A stretch of DNA of 53,152 bases from Phycisphaerales bacterium (GCA_029260515.1 JAJDDC010000072.1:1-53152); one strand, 5' to 3'; counted from the stretch's first letter, positions 34,250-44,688 are shown. Notes: generated by a model from the sequence alone, not told the origin. Numbers and translations are program-made.

Positions 34250-35494
34250 ATGACCAGCACGCCCCAGCCAATCTCTCCCCTCGGCAAGACACGCGACGGA
34301 TTCGCCGACGCGTGCGCCGCGCACGGGCATTCTCCCCACCCCGCACGAGCGGCCTACACCCGCTTCTTCCGAGAGCGCGACCACGACGCCCTGCCCGCGT
34401 GCGCCGCCGCCAAGATCGCCCCCATCGTCAACCGCCTCGACGAGACGTGCGAGGAGGGCGTGACCACCAAGTTCGTCCAGCGCCTGGATCGCCCCGGGAC
34501 GGGCCGGCTCGCGGACCAGGGCGTGCCGCATCTGGACATCGAGAGCGTCATCATCCCGATGCTCGGCCGCACCGGGCGCAAGACGCACACGCTGTGCGTC
34601 TCCAGCCAGGTCGGGTGCGCGATGGGGTGCGGGTTCTGCGAGACGGCGCAGATGGGGCTGGTCCGTTCGCTCAGCGCGAGCGAGATCGTCGGCCAGTGGT
34701 GGGCGGCACGCGAGCTGTTGATCGAGGAAGCGGGTGGGGCAGGCGCCCCGCCTGTCTTCGAGACGCACCACACGCCCAATAACCAGACAGGCGGGACACC
34801 TGTCCCACCAAGCGATGTCCCACCCAAGATCGACAACATCGTCTTCATGGGCATGGGCGAGCCACTGGACAACCTCGACGAGGTACTCGCCGCCGTCGCG
34901 TGCCTCGCCGACCACACGGGCCCGGGCATGCCCATGAGCGCGATCACGATCTCGACCGTCGGTCGCGTGGACGGCCTGCGTCGCCTCATCGACGTCGTCC
35001 AGCAGACCGGATGGAAGCGCCTGGGCCTGGCCCTGTCCGTCAACGCGCCCAACGACGAGATCCGCGACCAGATCATGCCCCTGAACAAGAAATGGGGGAT
35101 GGGCGAGCTGCGCGAGGTGATGCTCGATCTGGTCGCGGTCCGTGGAAGCCGCAAGATCCTCTTCGAGTACGTCCTGATCCCCGGCGTCAACGACGCCCAC
35201 GAGCACGCGATCGAGCTGGCCCGCTGGCTCCAGCCCTTCGTGCGGACGCAGAGCCGCGGGCACATCGGCATGCTCAACGTGATCCCGTACAACCCGCGCC
35301 GCGACTCGCCCTGGCCCGCGCCGAGTGAAGAGTCCGTCGAGGCGTTCGTCGGCTGGCTCCGCGCCGAGGGGATCTTCGCCAAGCGCCGCAGGACCAAGGG
35401 GCGGACGCAGATGGCCGCGTGCGGCCAGCTGGGCGCCCCGGACATCCGCAAGCGAAACTACACCCCCGTGACCACCAACCAGACCGTCGGCTGA
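34250..35494 (+). CDS. rlmN: RlmN/Cfr-family radical SAM rRNA methyltransferase with in-frame insertion
   Basis: A 414-residue radical SAM enzyme that methylates C2 of A2503 in 23S rRNA (and tRNA in some bacteria). The 4Fe-4S cysteines are Cys123, Cys127 and Cys130 in [13 protein letters not shown]. The methyl-carrying cysteine is in QMAACGQLG near the C-terminus, and the partner Cys116 lies in HTLCVSSQ. Residues ~161-193 (AGGAGAPPV... to SDVPPK) interrupt the family match just before [13 protein letters not shown] and are encoded by an imperfect inverted repeat. The enzyme's motifs flank it intact. The large fusion gene starts three bases after the stop. The start at 34250 (MTSTPQPI) lacks a clear Shine-Dalgarno. 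Confidence 0.92.
   Translation: MTSTPQPISPLGKTRDGFADACAAHGHSPHPARAAYTRFFRERDHDALPACAAAKIAPIVNRLDETCEEGVTTKFVQRLDRPGTGRLADQGVPHLDIESVIIPMLGRTGRKTHTLCVSSQVGCAMGCGFCETAQMGLVRSLSASEIVGQWWAARELLIEEAGGAGAPPVFETHHTPNNQTGGTPVPPSDVPPKIDNIVFMGMGEPLDNLDEVLAAVACLADHTGPGMPMSAITISTVGRVDGLRRLIDVVQQTGWKRLGLALSVNAPNDEIRDQIMPLNKKWGMGELREVMLDLVAVRGSRKILFEYVLIPGVNDAHEHAIELARWLQPFVRTQSRGHIGMLNVIPYNPRRDSPWPAPSEESVEAFVGWLRAEGIFAKRRRTKGRTQMAACGQLGAPDIRKRNYTPVTTNQTVG
34733..34809. repeat. Imperfect inverted repeat inserted in frame in rlmN
   Basis: Two 25-base arms, 34733-34757 (starts GGTGGGGCAGGCG) and 34785-34809 (ends ACCTGTCCCACC), are reverse complements at 22 of 25 positions. Another TGTCCCACC follows at 34816-34824. 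The translated arms read GGAGAPPV and TGGTPVPP, the kind of peptide seen again and again inside planctomycete proteins (recalled, not searched). Confidence 0.75.
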
Positions 35495-35497
35495 CAC

Positions 35498-38113
35498 ATG
35501 CGACGATTCTGCCGCGAACACAAGCGGGGTCTGGTCTGGGGGGGCGCCGCCCTCTATCTGTCGCTGCTGATCGCGTCGCACATCTTCCAAGGCTTCGTGA
35601 CCATGCCCGTCGCCCCGCCGGCGGACGCACAGATCGACATCCCCACCATGGGGCGCGATGGCGCCGCGACCTCCGGTCCGCGCTCGACCGGGCGCATGGG
35701 TATGGACCTGTTTGGATGGGGGCCGCGAGCCCGACCCGACGGTCGCCTGCCCGTCATCATGCTCCACGGCTCGCCCGGTCACGGCGCCGACTTCGGCTTC
35801 ACGCGATCCGAAGGTGATCCCTCGCTCGTCACCTTCTTCACACAGGACGGGCGCCACGTCTACGCCCCCAACCTCCCCGGCTTCGGCGGCAGCCTCGAGT
35901 TCATCGACTCAGGCAGGCCCCGCGACCTTCTCCGTTTCCGTTTCGTGCCCAGCTACTCGGCACAGGCGCACGCGCACGCTGTCCTCGCGATGATGGACGA
36001 GCTGAACATCCAGCGTGCCCACATCGTCGGCTGGTCCAACGGCGGGTACACCGCGATCCACATGGCCGACATCGCCCCCGACCGCGTCGCGTCCGTCACC
36101 ATGCTCGCCTCCGTCGGCGCACAGGAGACCGAGGGCTCGGGCAGCTACTTCTTCGAGCACGCGAAGTACGCCCTGGGCCTGGTCGCAATCGGCGCCGCGG
36201 GCGAGCTGGTCCCCCACTTCGGGCTCTTCGCAACCCGCGCCGAGCGACTCGGCTGGCTCTGGAACTTCTGGGACACCGACCAACGCCCGGCCCGCGACAT
36301 CATGGCCAGGCTCGAGACGCCCACGCTCATCGTGCACGGGCGCAACGACTTCCTCGCGGCCGACTGGAACGCCGAGCGGCACCACGTGCTGATGCCCGCC
36401 AGCCGCCTGGTGATGATGGAGGGCAGCCACTTCATCCCGTTCCTCCAGACCGACGACGCGGCGGAGGTCATGCTCGCCCACTTCGCGCGCCACGACACGC
36501 CGGGCGTCGCGCCGCTGAGCGGGTACGACAACCGGGCGCCCCGCCCCGAGCGCGAGGGGCTCGCCGCGGCGTGGGATTGGGTCATCGTCCACGCGAGGGG
36601 CGTGCACTGGGTGATCTGGATCCTCATCATCGCGCCGCTCGCGTGGATCGCGCCCCGTGTGACGACGGTCCTGGCCGCCCTGCTCGTCGCGGCGATGACG
36701 CTCGACTTCGGCGTCGCCGCCGCGGGGCTCATCGCCTCGGCACTCGTCGGCGTCGCCTTCTACCCTGTCCGGCGACGCAGCACGCTGTGCTGGCTCGGCG
36801 CCATCGCCCGCCCGCTGATCGCGCTCACATTCGTCTGGCTGCTCGCCCGCGTCCCGATGCAGGACTTCGCGCAGCGCACCGACCTCGGGCTGCTCGCCCT
36901 CGCCCTCGCGTTCGACGGGTGGGGGCTCTTCCTGGCCGTCCCGCTGGGCGTGCTCGCGCTGGGCGTTGTGCCCAAGCTGCTCTCGCCGCATGGGTGGCGC
37001 GAGCTGCGCAACCGCTGGGATCGTGCGCGCAACCACGAGTGGTGGCCAATCTGGGCGATGTACCTGCCCATCCTGCCCCACCTGCTCCGGCTCGCCGCCA
37101 GGCACCGCGGGCTGTTCGTGTTCACGGCGACCAACCCCGGCATGACCCACGGCGGGGGCTTCGTGGGTGAGTCCAAGGCCGAGATCCTCAGGGGCCTCGA
37201 GGACGCGGGCGCCGCCGTCATGCCCAGCGCCATCATCGAGCCCGGGCCGGCCCCGGCCGTGCGCGCCGACGAGGCGCTCGCGCTCATCGGGTCGCGCGAC
37301 GAACTGGGGGGCCTACCGATCATCTTCAAGCCCGACGTCGGGCAGAACGGCGCCGACGTCCGCCTCGCGCGCACCGACGACGATGTCCGCCACTACTTCC
37401 AGACCATCCACGGGCGCGTCGTCGTGCAGCGGTACCACCCGGGCCCGGGCGAGGCGGGGGTGTTCTGGGTCCGTGATCCGCGGCACGTGGCGGGCGAGGC
37501 GCCGGCGGGCGGGCGCACGGGGCGGATCTATTCGATCACGCGCAAGAGCCTCAGCGTCGTCGAGGGCGACGGGAGGCAGACGCTCCGCGAGCTCGTCCTG
37601 GCCGACCCGCGCTGCCGCGTCCAGGCGCCCGCGCTGCTCGACCAGATTGCCGACCGGGCCGACGACGTCCCGGGCGCGGGCGAATCGGTCAAGATCGGTC
37701 AGGTCGGCAACCACTGCCGCGGCGCGATGTTCACCGACGGCGCCGACCTGATCACCCCCGAGCTGGAGCGGGCCATCGACGAGGTCGCCGGCGCGTTCCG
37801 CGGCATCGACGGCGGGTCGCTGGATATCGGGCGCTTCGACGTCCGCTACGCCAGCGAGGACGAGCTGCGCAGGGGCGTGAACCTGGGCGTGATCGAGCTC
37901 AACGGCGCCGGCGCCGAATCCACCAACTACTACGACCCGAGCAAGACCGCGATCTGGGCGTGGCGCCAGCTCGCGGGGCAGTGGACCCACGCGTTCGAGC
38001 TCGGCGCCGCCCGCCGGGCCCAGGGCGTCAGGCCCGTCGGCCTCTGGGCATTCGCGCGGATGGTCGCGGGCTGGGTCGTTTGGCGCAGACGCGGCGGACA
38101 CGCCGGCGAGTGA
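35498..38113 (+). CDS. Membrane fusion protein: alpha/beta hydrolase - transmembrane domain - ATP-grasp ligase-like
   Basis: An 871-residue protein that joins three parts. Residues 11-31 are an N-terminal helix. Residues ~83-330 are an alpha/beta hydrolase: oxyanion HGSPG, nucleophile Ser180 in GWSNGG, acid Asp284 in GRNDF and His311 in EGSHF. Residues ~365-495 hold about five hydrophobic helices. Residues ~512-830 match free-standing ATP-grasp ligase-like membrane-linked proteins: WWPIWAMYLPILPHLLRL, TNPGMTHGGGFVGESK, the nucleotide-binding IIFKPDVGQNGADV (Lys611) and a metal-ligand end VIELNGAG (Glu800, Asn802). It probably activates a carboxylate with ATP and hydrolyses an ester, amide or thioester. 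It lies in an operon with rlmN. The order of parts is plain; the reaction is unknown. Confidence 0.8.
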   Translation: MRRFCREHKRGLVWGGAALYLSLLIASHIFQGFVTMPVAPPADAQIDIPTMGRDGAATSGPRSTGRMGMDLFGWGPRARPDGRLPVIMLHGSPGHGADFGFTRSEGDPSLVTFFTQDGRHVYAPNLPGFGGSLEFIDSGRPRDLLRFRFVPSYSAQAHAHAVLAMMDELNIQRAHIVGWSNGGYTAIHMADIAPDRVASVTMLASVGAQETEGSGSYFFEHAKYALGLVAIGAAGELVPHFGLFATRAERLGWLWNFWDTDQRPARDIMARLETPTLIVHGRNDFLAADWNAERHHVLMPASRLVMMEGSHFIPFLQTDDAAEVMLAHFARHDTPGVAPLSGYDNRAPRPEREGLAAAWDWVIVHARGVHWVIWILIIAPLAWIAPRVTTVLAALLVAAMTLDFGVAAAGLIASALVGVAFYPVRRRSTLCWLGAIARPLIALTFVWLLARVPMQDFAQRTDLGLLALALAFDGWGLFLAVPLGVLALGVVPKLLSPHGWRELRNRWDRARNHEWWPIWAMYLPILPHLLRLAARHRGLFVFTATNPGMTHGGGFVGESKAEILRGLEDAGAAVMPSAIIEPGPAPAVRADEALALIGSRDELGGLPIIFKPDVGQNGADVRLARTDDDVRHYFQTIHGRVVVQRYHPGPGEAGVFWVRDPRHVAGEAPAGGRTGRIYSITRKSLSVVEGDGRQTLRELVLADPRCRVQAPALLDQIADRADDVPGAGESVKIGQVGNHCRGAMFTDGADLITPELERAIDEVAGAFRGIDGGSLDIGRFDVRYASEDELRRGVNLGVIELNGAGAESTNYYDPSKTAIWAWRQLAGQWTHAFELGAARRAQGVRPVGLWAFARMVAGWVVWRRRGGHAGE

Positions 38114-38142
38114 AGCCGCCGTGGGCCGCTTTCAATCCCAGA

Positions 38143-38198
38143 CGCGAGCGGGAGCTCGCGAGTGCGGTGCGCGTGCGGATCGCGAGCTCCCGCTCGCG
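38143..38198. repeat. Nested palindromic element between convergent genes
   Basis: A perfect 19-base inverted repeat: arm CGCGAGCGGGAGCTCGCGA at 38143-38161 and its complement at 38180-38198, with an 18-base loop. Each arm is itself a hairpin (GCGAGC, four-base loop, GCTCGC). It lies between the stop codons of the fusion gene and pdxH and could serve as a two-way terminator, but has no T run. Looks like a dispersed element. Confidence 0.75.
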
Positions 38199-38222
38199 GC
38201 TGTGATCAGGTCCGCGATCCGG

Positions 38223-38933
38223 TCAGGGCTGCAACCGTGATGCGCTCCAGGCGCCCGCGTTGAACCCCTCGCCCTCGGGCGTCAGCTCCCGCGTCCAGCG
38301 CGCCCGATCATGGATGCGGCTGCCTGACCCGACCCACAACTCGACCTCGCGCGCCCACAGGCGGAACCCTCCCCAGTGCGCGGGGCGGGGGATCTGCATG
38401 TCGCCCGCGCCCGCGAGGGCGTCCAGGTCCACGCCCAGGCCCGCGACCGTCTCGCCCACCTTCTCGATCATCTCCTGGCGCGAGCCGATCGGACGCGACT
38501 GGTCGCTCGCGTGCGCGCCCAGACGCTTGGCCAGCTCGCGCGAGGCGTAGTACGCGTCCGACTCGCCCGCGGGCGAGCGGACGACCGGTCCGACGATCCG
38601 GGCTTGCAGGTCCGCGTGGTCCCAGTGGAAGACGGCCGCCGCGTTCGGGTTCGCCGCAAGCTCCCGCCCCTTGCGGCTCTCGTAGTTCGTGTAGAACACG
38701 ATGTACCCGGGGTCGGCGACGATCGACTTGCACAGGACGATCCGCGCCGACGGGCGCCCCTCGACATCCACCGTCGCCAGCGCGATCGCGTTGGGATTGG
38801 GCTCGTCCCGACGCTTCCAGGCCTCTTCGAGCCAGGCCGCGAGCGTCGGCATGGGGTCAAGAGGCAGCGACTCGGGCAGGCCGTCGCCCGCGTCGAATAG
38901 TCCCTCGAGGTTGGCCGGCTCGCCCGTGGGCAT
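38223..38933 (-). CDS. pdxH: Pyridoxamine 5'-phosphate oxidase
   Basis: A 236-residue FMN enzyme that oxidises pyridoxine or pyridoxamine 5'-phosphate to PLP. Motifs present are ATVDVEGRPSARIVLCKSI, FYTNYESRKGRELAANPNAA and the C-terminal HWGGFRLWAREVELWVGSGSRIHDR. RWTRELTPEGEGFNAGAWSASRLQP is the family's usual ending. The start at 38933 (MPTGEP) gives a near-normal length; an ATG at 38975 would add 14 low-complexity residues, and neither has a good ribosome site. It reads away from dnaB. PLP made here would serve, among others, the two class V aminotransferases. Confidence 0.93.
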   Translation of the reverse strand: MPTGEPANLEGLFDAGDGLPESLPLDPMPTLAAWLEEAWKRRDEPNPNAIALATVDVEGRPSARIVLCKSIVADPGYIVFYTNYESRKGRELAANPNAAAVFHWDHADLQARIVGPVVRSPAGESDAYYASRELAKRLGAHASDQSRPIGSRQEMIEKVGETVAGLGVDLDALAGAGDMQIPRPAHWGGFRLWAREVELWVGSGSRIHDRARWTRELTPEGEGFNAGAWSASRLQP

Positions 38934-39032
38934 GCCTGAGGGTAGTTCGCCCGCCCGCCCGGGCGTGGACGGCATGGGGATGACCGGTCGCCCGTACCAT
39001 GCCGGGTTGCCCAGCGGCAAGGATGGCCCCCA

Positions 39033-40706
<1,674 letters not shown>

Positions 40707-40716
40707 ACCCGAGGGC

Positions 40717-42561
40717 TCAGTCCGCCGCCGCCGGCGCCATCGTGACCGGGTAGAGCGGCTTGGGCGACCGGTAGTGCATGTAGTACCCGATCATCATCTC
40801 GTCCCACGTCTGCTCGCCGAACGACACGTCCTTGCCCGGGTCCGGGTTCTGCGGGTTGTCCTCCGAGTTGTCGAACACCGCCGTGCACGTAAGCTTCGAC
40901 CCCTTCTCGACCAGCAGAGGCTCGGCGAGCTTGTAGAAGTGCTGCCAATCGAAATCGTACGACGGCACGTCGCAGATCGTCGTCGTCTCGCCCTCGGGTG
41001 TCGTCAGTTCGTACTTGTACGACGCGCCCCGCAGGTGCATGTGCGGCGAGAAGCCCAGGATCGTCCGCCGCGAGTTCACCCGCTGCTCGGCGACAACCAC
41101 GTGCGCCGCGGCCCCCGCGGGGATCGTGAACTCCTCGTTGTACACGCCCTCGATGAAGACCTTCTCCTCCGGCGTCGATTCGGCGAACTTGAACCCGATC
41201 CGGACCGTGTCGGTCCGCCGCGTCCCGTCCGGCGTGTAGTGCAGCTGGAACTTCAGCCACGACCGCCGGGGGAGCTTCATGCCCTGGCCATCGGGGAAGA
41301 CCGTCGGCCCCTGGCCCGGGACCAACCCCGCGAAGTAACTGTCCGCGCCCCCCTGCCAACGTCCCCGGAACTGACGATCGCTCTCCCCCTCCTTGCGCGG
41401 CGCCTCGACGAACGCCAGCGCGTGGTGCATCACGCTCGGCGTCTCGGTTCGGATCTCCACGGCCTGCACCCAGCGGTCGCGGCGCAGCCCGGTCTCGATG
41501 TACTGGTAGATGTAGTCCACCGTGCCCGAAGACGCGATGTCCACCGCGTCCAGCTCCAGCACCAGGTCCGGCTCGCCGATCTGCCACTCCGTGTCATCAA
41601 ACACGAGCGGCGCGGGCGCCTCGGCCGGCTCGCCCTCCGGGCCCCCCGCCGCGATCCAGTCGAGCACCGCCTGCACGTCCTTGTCCGACAGCGAGCGGTC
41701 GTTGACCCAGGGCCCGGTGTTCGGGGCCGCGTGCCACGGGGGCATCAGCCGCTCGCCCACCATGTACTTGAGCATCGGAAGGCGCGAGCCGGCCTCGCCG
41801 TACGTGTCCAGCGGGAACGGCCCGATCCCGCCCCCCCGGTGGCACTCGACGCAGCTGGCCTGGAACACGCGGCTGATCTCGCGGTTCCACGTCGGAGCCT
41901 CGCCCTCGCCACGCGTCGGCGCCCGCTCGATCTCGAGCAGGCACCCGGGCGCGGTCGTCGCAGCGGTCGCGACCTCCCGGCCCCCGAGCACCGCGTCCAG
42001 CGCCGCCCCCAGCGGTGACGCCGCCTCGCCGGGCCGCACGCTACCCACACCGAACCGGTCGGTCACCGCTCCGCGGAAACGCAGTGTCCGGGAACTGTCG
42101 AGCACGAACGCCTCGGTCGTCGTCATCGGGCCGAGCGCCGCCGCCAGCTCGCGTTCCGGGTCGTGGACCACGCGCCCGTGCATGCCGTACGCCGACTGTG
42201 ATTCACTGATCTGCTCGGGGGTGTCGGTCGTCGAGACGTTCAGGTACAGGAACGCGACGCCCTTGTCGGTGTACGACTTCTCGATCTCGGCGGTCGCCGG
42301 CCCGATCTTCTGCGCAAGAGGGCAGGACACGTCCCGCATCGCGATCACCAGCGCCCGAGCGCCCGCGAAGTCGGACAGCCGCCCGGGCGTCCCAGCGAGG
42401 TCCGTGAACGCGGCGTCGGCGATCCACGAGCCCACGCCCAACCCGGACGCGTCGTGAACGGGCGCAACCCGCGAGACGTCGTAGCCGTCCGACGCGCTGG
42501 CAAGGGGCGGGGCGAGGCCGACGACGATGGCGCCCGCGGCGGCGATCAGAAATCGATTCAT
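40717..42561 (-). CDS. Secreted redoxin / cytochrome c / copper-monooxygenase-like fusion
   Basis: A 614-residue exported protein (signal peptide 1-23). Residues ~45-190 are a thioredoxin-fold redoxin with one cysteine, Cys80 in RDVSCPLAQK. Residues ~225-310 are a class I cytochrome c with heme site CVECH (237-241) and likely axial ligand Met273 in RLMPPWH. Residues ~320-614 resemble the copper type II ascorbate-dependent monooxygenase fold: His379/His380 in PSVMHHALAF, QLHYTPDG (His441) and HMH (507-509) in FSPHMHLRG. An electron path from heme to copper is plausible. Known relatives in planctomycetes and acidobacteria are uncharacterised. ATG at 42561 has AGGAG upstream. Confidence 0.85.
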   Translation of the reverse strand: MNRFLIAAAGAIVVGLAPPLASASDGYDVSRVAPVHDASGLGVGSWIADAAFTDLAGTPGRLSDFAGARALVIAMRDVSCPLAQKIGPATAEIEKSYTDKGVAFLYLNVSTTDTPEQISESQSAYGMHGRVVHDPERELAAALGPMTTTEAFVLDSSRTLRFRGAVTDRFGVGSVRPGEAASPLGAALDAVLGGREVATAATTAPGCLLEIERAPTRGEGEAPTWNREISRVFQASCVECHRGGGIGPFPLDTYGEAGSRLPMLKYMVGERLMPPWHAAPNTGPWVNDRSLSDKDVQAVLDWIAAGGPEGEPAEAPAPLVFDDTEWQIGEPDLVLELDAVDIASSGTVDYIYQYIETGLRRDRWVQAVEIRTETPSVMHHALAFVEAPRKEGESDRQFRGRWQGGADSYFAGLVPGQGPTVFPDGQGMKLPRRSWLKFQLHYTPDGTRRTDTVRIGFKFAESTPEEKVFIEGVYNEEFTIPAGAAAHVVVAEQRVNSRRTILGFSPHMHLRGASYKYELTTPEGETTTICDVPSYDFDWQHFYKLAEPLLVEKGSKLTCTAVFDNSEDNPQNPDPGKDVSFGEQTWDEMMIGYYMHYRSPKPLYPVTMAPAAAD

Positions 42562-42672
42562 GGCAAGCGGCTCCTGCTGGGTCTTGTTCCAGCGATTCTC
42601 GTCGGCGCCCGCAACGGTGTCAACGCCCGGCCCGGCCGGCCCGCGACGCGCGGGCAAGAAACGCCCGCGCGC

Positions 42673-42888
42673 TCACAGCCCGCCCGCGCGCAGGCGCTGA
42701 TTCACGTTCGTCCGCTCGACCATCCCCGGGATCAGGAACAGGTCGATCAACTGCCCGATGAGAAAGAGCCCGCCGGTGAGCAGCCAGATCAGACCCGTGA
42801 CCCATTTGCCGTTGTAGAAGCGGTGGATGCCGCACAGGCCGACGAAGCACAACAGCCAGAGAACATACGAGACGCCCACGGAGCGCAT
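42673..42888 (-). CDS. TM2 domain membrane protein
   Basis: A 71-residue protein made of two transmembrane helices (about 7-20 and 32-54) joined by GIHRFYNGKWVTGLIW. This is the TM2 pattern, with a conserved G-HRFY turn. TM2 proteins are small and widespread and their role in bacteria is unknown. The ATG at 42888 is chosen over an upstream in-frame start at 43005 because GGGAGG lies six bases before it. A strong hairpin lies just upstream. Confidence 0.85.
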   Translation of the reverse strand: MRSVGVSYVLWLLCFVGLCGIHRFYNGKWVTGLIWLLTGGLFLIGQLIDLFLIPGMVERTNVNQRLRAGGL

Positions 42889-42901
42889 AAGAAACCTCCC
42901 G

Positions 42902-42920
42902 CGGCGGGCTTTGCCCGCCG
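42902..42920. repeat. Palindrome between the glycine-rich and TM2 genes
   Basis: CGGCGGGC and GCCCGCCG pair over eight bases around a TTT loop (19 bases in all). On the minus strand it lies after the glycine-rich gene and immediately before the GGGAGG of the TM2 gene. It may act as terminator for the first or as a translational switch for the second. No T run follows. Confidence 0.55.
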
Positions 42921-42982
42921 GGGAGAGTATTGGTGGATCATGCCGCCCGGTTTCTGGGGGCGGATTCTCGCCGGGCCTGCGA

Positions 42983-44506
42983 CTATTCGGACAGCCCGTC
43001 AACAACGATCGAGGCGTCGAGGATGTCCACGACGCCGTCTACGTTCGCGTCGCCGTCCTCGGGCTGGAGCCCGCCCGAGACGCCGAAGTTGGCGCTCACG
43101 AGCAGCAGGTCGCCCACTTCGACGACGCCGTTCAGGTTCAGGTCGCCCTTCTTGCCGATGTCCTCGAGCAGCATGTACCGGACCTCGATGTCCCGGTTCT
43201 CGTAGACGAACTGGTCCACGACGGGCCCGTACGTCTGCTGGACCAGCGGGCGCACCGCCGTGAGCACGAGGCGTTTCCACCCGGGCTCGCCCGCGATGTC
43301 GATCGCGTCGCTCAGATCAGCGCCGGGTCCATCGACAAACGAGAGGTCGAGCAACGGCTGCGCGCCGTCGGCCTTGAACTCGATGGTGAAGCGAACACGG
43401 TCGAGGTCTTTGCTGTCCGGGTGGAGCACGCCGTGCACGACCTCGACGCCGGCGTTCGCGCCCGGGTCGATCAGGGAGACGATGCGCCAGTCGATCTGGA
43501 CGCCGGGCACGTCGTCCCAGTACGCGCTGATGAGCGCGAGGTCGGGCCCCTCGGGGTCGTCGAACGAATCGGCGGCCTGGTCGTTGAGGTAGGGGAACGG
43601 CCAGCCGATCGGGCCGCCCTGGAGAGAGGTGATCTTGAGCCCCGGCGCGCCGTTCGTGCCGCCGCACCCGGTGCCGCCCGCGCCCGCGCCGCTGGTCCCG
43701 TCGCCGCCGTTGCCGCCATTGCCGCCGTCGCCGCCACCGGGCGCGCAGCCGCCGTTGCCCCCGTGACCGCCGACGGCGCCGTTGCCGCCCGCGCCCCCGT
43801 CGCCCGCGACCCCGCCGTTCTCGCCCTGACCGCCGTTGCCACCGTCGCCGCCGGAGCCCTCGTCGCCGTCGCCGCCGTCGCCGCCATCGCCGCCGACCTC
43901 GCCGTCGCCGCCCTCGCCACCGTCGCCGCCGTCGGTGGCGCCGTTGCCGCCCTCACCGCCCTCGCCGCCCTCGAAGCCCTCGCCCCCGTCACCGCCATCG
44001 CCGCCGTCGTCGCCGGCGCCGCCGTCGCCCCCGTCGCCGCCGTTGCCGCCGGCGAACCCGTCGCCGCCCGTCCCGCCGTTGCCGCCGTCGCCGCCGTTGG
44101 TGGCGTTGCCGCCGTTGCCGCCGTCGCCGGCCTGGTTGCGCCCGTCACCGCCGTCGCCGCCGTTGCCGCCATCGCTCCCGTTGTCGGTGTCCCCGCCGTT
44201 GCCGCCCGCGCCGCCGACGCCGCCGTTGGGCCCCGAGCTCCCGCCGTTGCCGCCCGAGCCGCCGGCCCCCCCGTTGCCGCCGGCCCCGCCGCTGCCCATG
44301 TCGTACCCGTTGCCCCCGGGCCCGCCGTTGGGCGCGTACGGGTTGTCCGGGTGATCGCCCGGGTACCCGTCGTAGCCGTCGGGGTGGCTCGGCGTGCCGT
44401 TGCAGCCGAAGCAGTACCCCGGCGGGTACGGCTGCGCCCGGGCCACGCCGGCGGAGAGCGCGATCACCAGAACAACGGCCAACTGGGCAAGATAGGCAAG
44501 GCGCAT
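42983..44506 (-). CDS. Secreted glycine-rich repeat protein with C-terminal dockerin-like repeats
   Basis: A 507-residue exported protein (signal peptide 1-24, ARA|Q). Residues ~60-285 are an array of GGNGG, GGDGG and GGAGG units, much like PGRS-type or other Gly-rich fibre sequences. A globular part follows (~290-440). The C-terminus has two calcium-binding dockerin-like loops: GDLNLNGVVEVGDLLLVSAN and DGDANVDGVVDILDASIVV. It probably coats or links surface material. A promoter and a hairpin over the ribosome site lie upstream. The ATG at 44506 is used; a GTG at 44512 is possible. Confidence 0.85.
   Translation of the reverse strand: MRLAYLAQLAVVLVIALSAGVARAQPYPPGYCFGCNGTPSHPDGYDGYPGDHPDNPYAPNGGPGGNGYDMGSGGAGGNGGAGGSGGNGGSSGPNGGVGGAGGNGGDTDNGSDGGNGGDGGDGRNQAGDGGNGGNATNGGDGGNGGTGGDGFAGGNGGDGGDGGAGDDGGDGGDGGEGFEGGEGGEGGNGATDGGDGGEGGDGEVGGDGGDGGDGDEGSGGDGGNGGQGENGGVAGDGGAGGNGAVGGHGGNGGCAPGGGDGGNGGNGGDGTSGAGAGGTGCGGTNGAPGLKITSLQGGPIGWPFPYLNDQAADSFDDPEGPDLALISAYWDDVPGVQIDWRIVSLIDPGANAGVEVVHGVLHPDSKDLDRVRFTIEFKADGAQPLLDLSFVDGPGADLSDAIDIAGEPGWKRLVLTAVRPLVQQTYGPVVDQFVYENRDIEVRYMLLEDIGKKGDLNLNGVVEVGDLLLVSANFGVSGGLQPEDGDANVDGVVDILDASIVVDGLSE
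43650..44330 (-). repeat. Triplet-rich low-complexity tract encoding the glycine-rich array
   Basis: On the plus strand the tract is built of GCCGCC, GTTGCC and GTCGCC-type hexamers in phase with the reading frame. It encodes the GGN/GGD/GGA array. Such tracts change length by slippage in whole codons. Limits are approximate. Confidence 0.8.
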
Positions 44507-44516
44507 CGTCACATCT

Positions 44517-44545
44517 CCGTCGCGGTTTCTGCGGTACCGCGACGG
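44517..44545 (-). promoter_or_regulatory. Hairpin overlapping the ribosome site of the glycine-rich gene
   Basis: CCGTCGCGG (44517-44525) and CCGCGACGG (44537-44545) form a perfect nine-base stem with an 11-base loop. On the minus-strand mRNA it lies in the leader and overlaps part of the GGAGA (44514-44518) that serves the ATG at 44506. It could restrict initiation. Confidence 0.5.
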
Positions 44546-44558
44546 TACGACGATCCAG

Positions 44559-44588
44559 TTTCTACCGCAATGACTTTGTTTCGATCAA
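44559..44588 (-). promoter_or_regulatory. Candidate promoter TTGATC-18-TAGAAA for the glycine-rich gene
   Basis: On the minus strand TTGATC (44588-44583) and TAGAAA (44564-44559) are 18 bases apart in a locally AT-rich stretch. Transcription would begin near 44552 and include the hairpin. Confidence 0.35.
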
Positions 44589-44688
44589 TCGGGCCGGATA
44601 TGAGAACTTAGGTAATTGACCTATCGACCGATGCACCGAGCACTCAGTCGCGTGGGCACGAGGCGGCTGGACGGGGACACAACGGGTG

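Noticed and set aside
43650..44330. Repeat tract resembling a CRISPR or satellite array
   Set aside because: No spacers; the units are in-phase codons of the glycine-rich protein.
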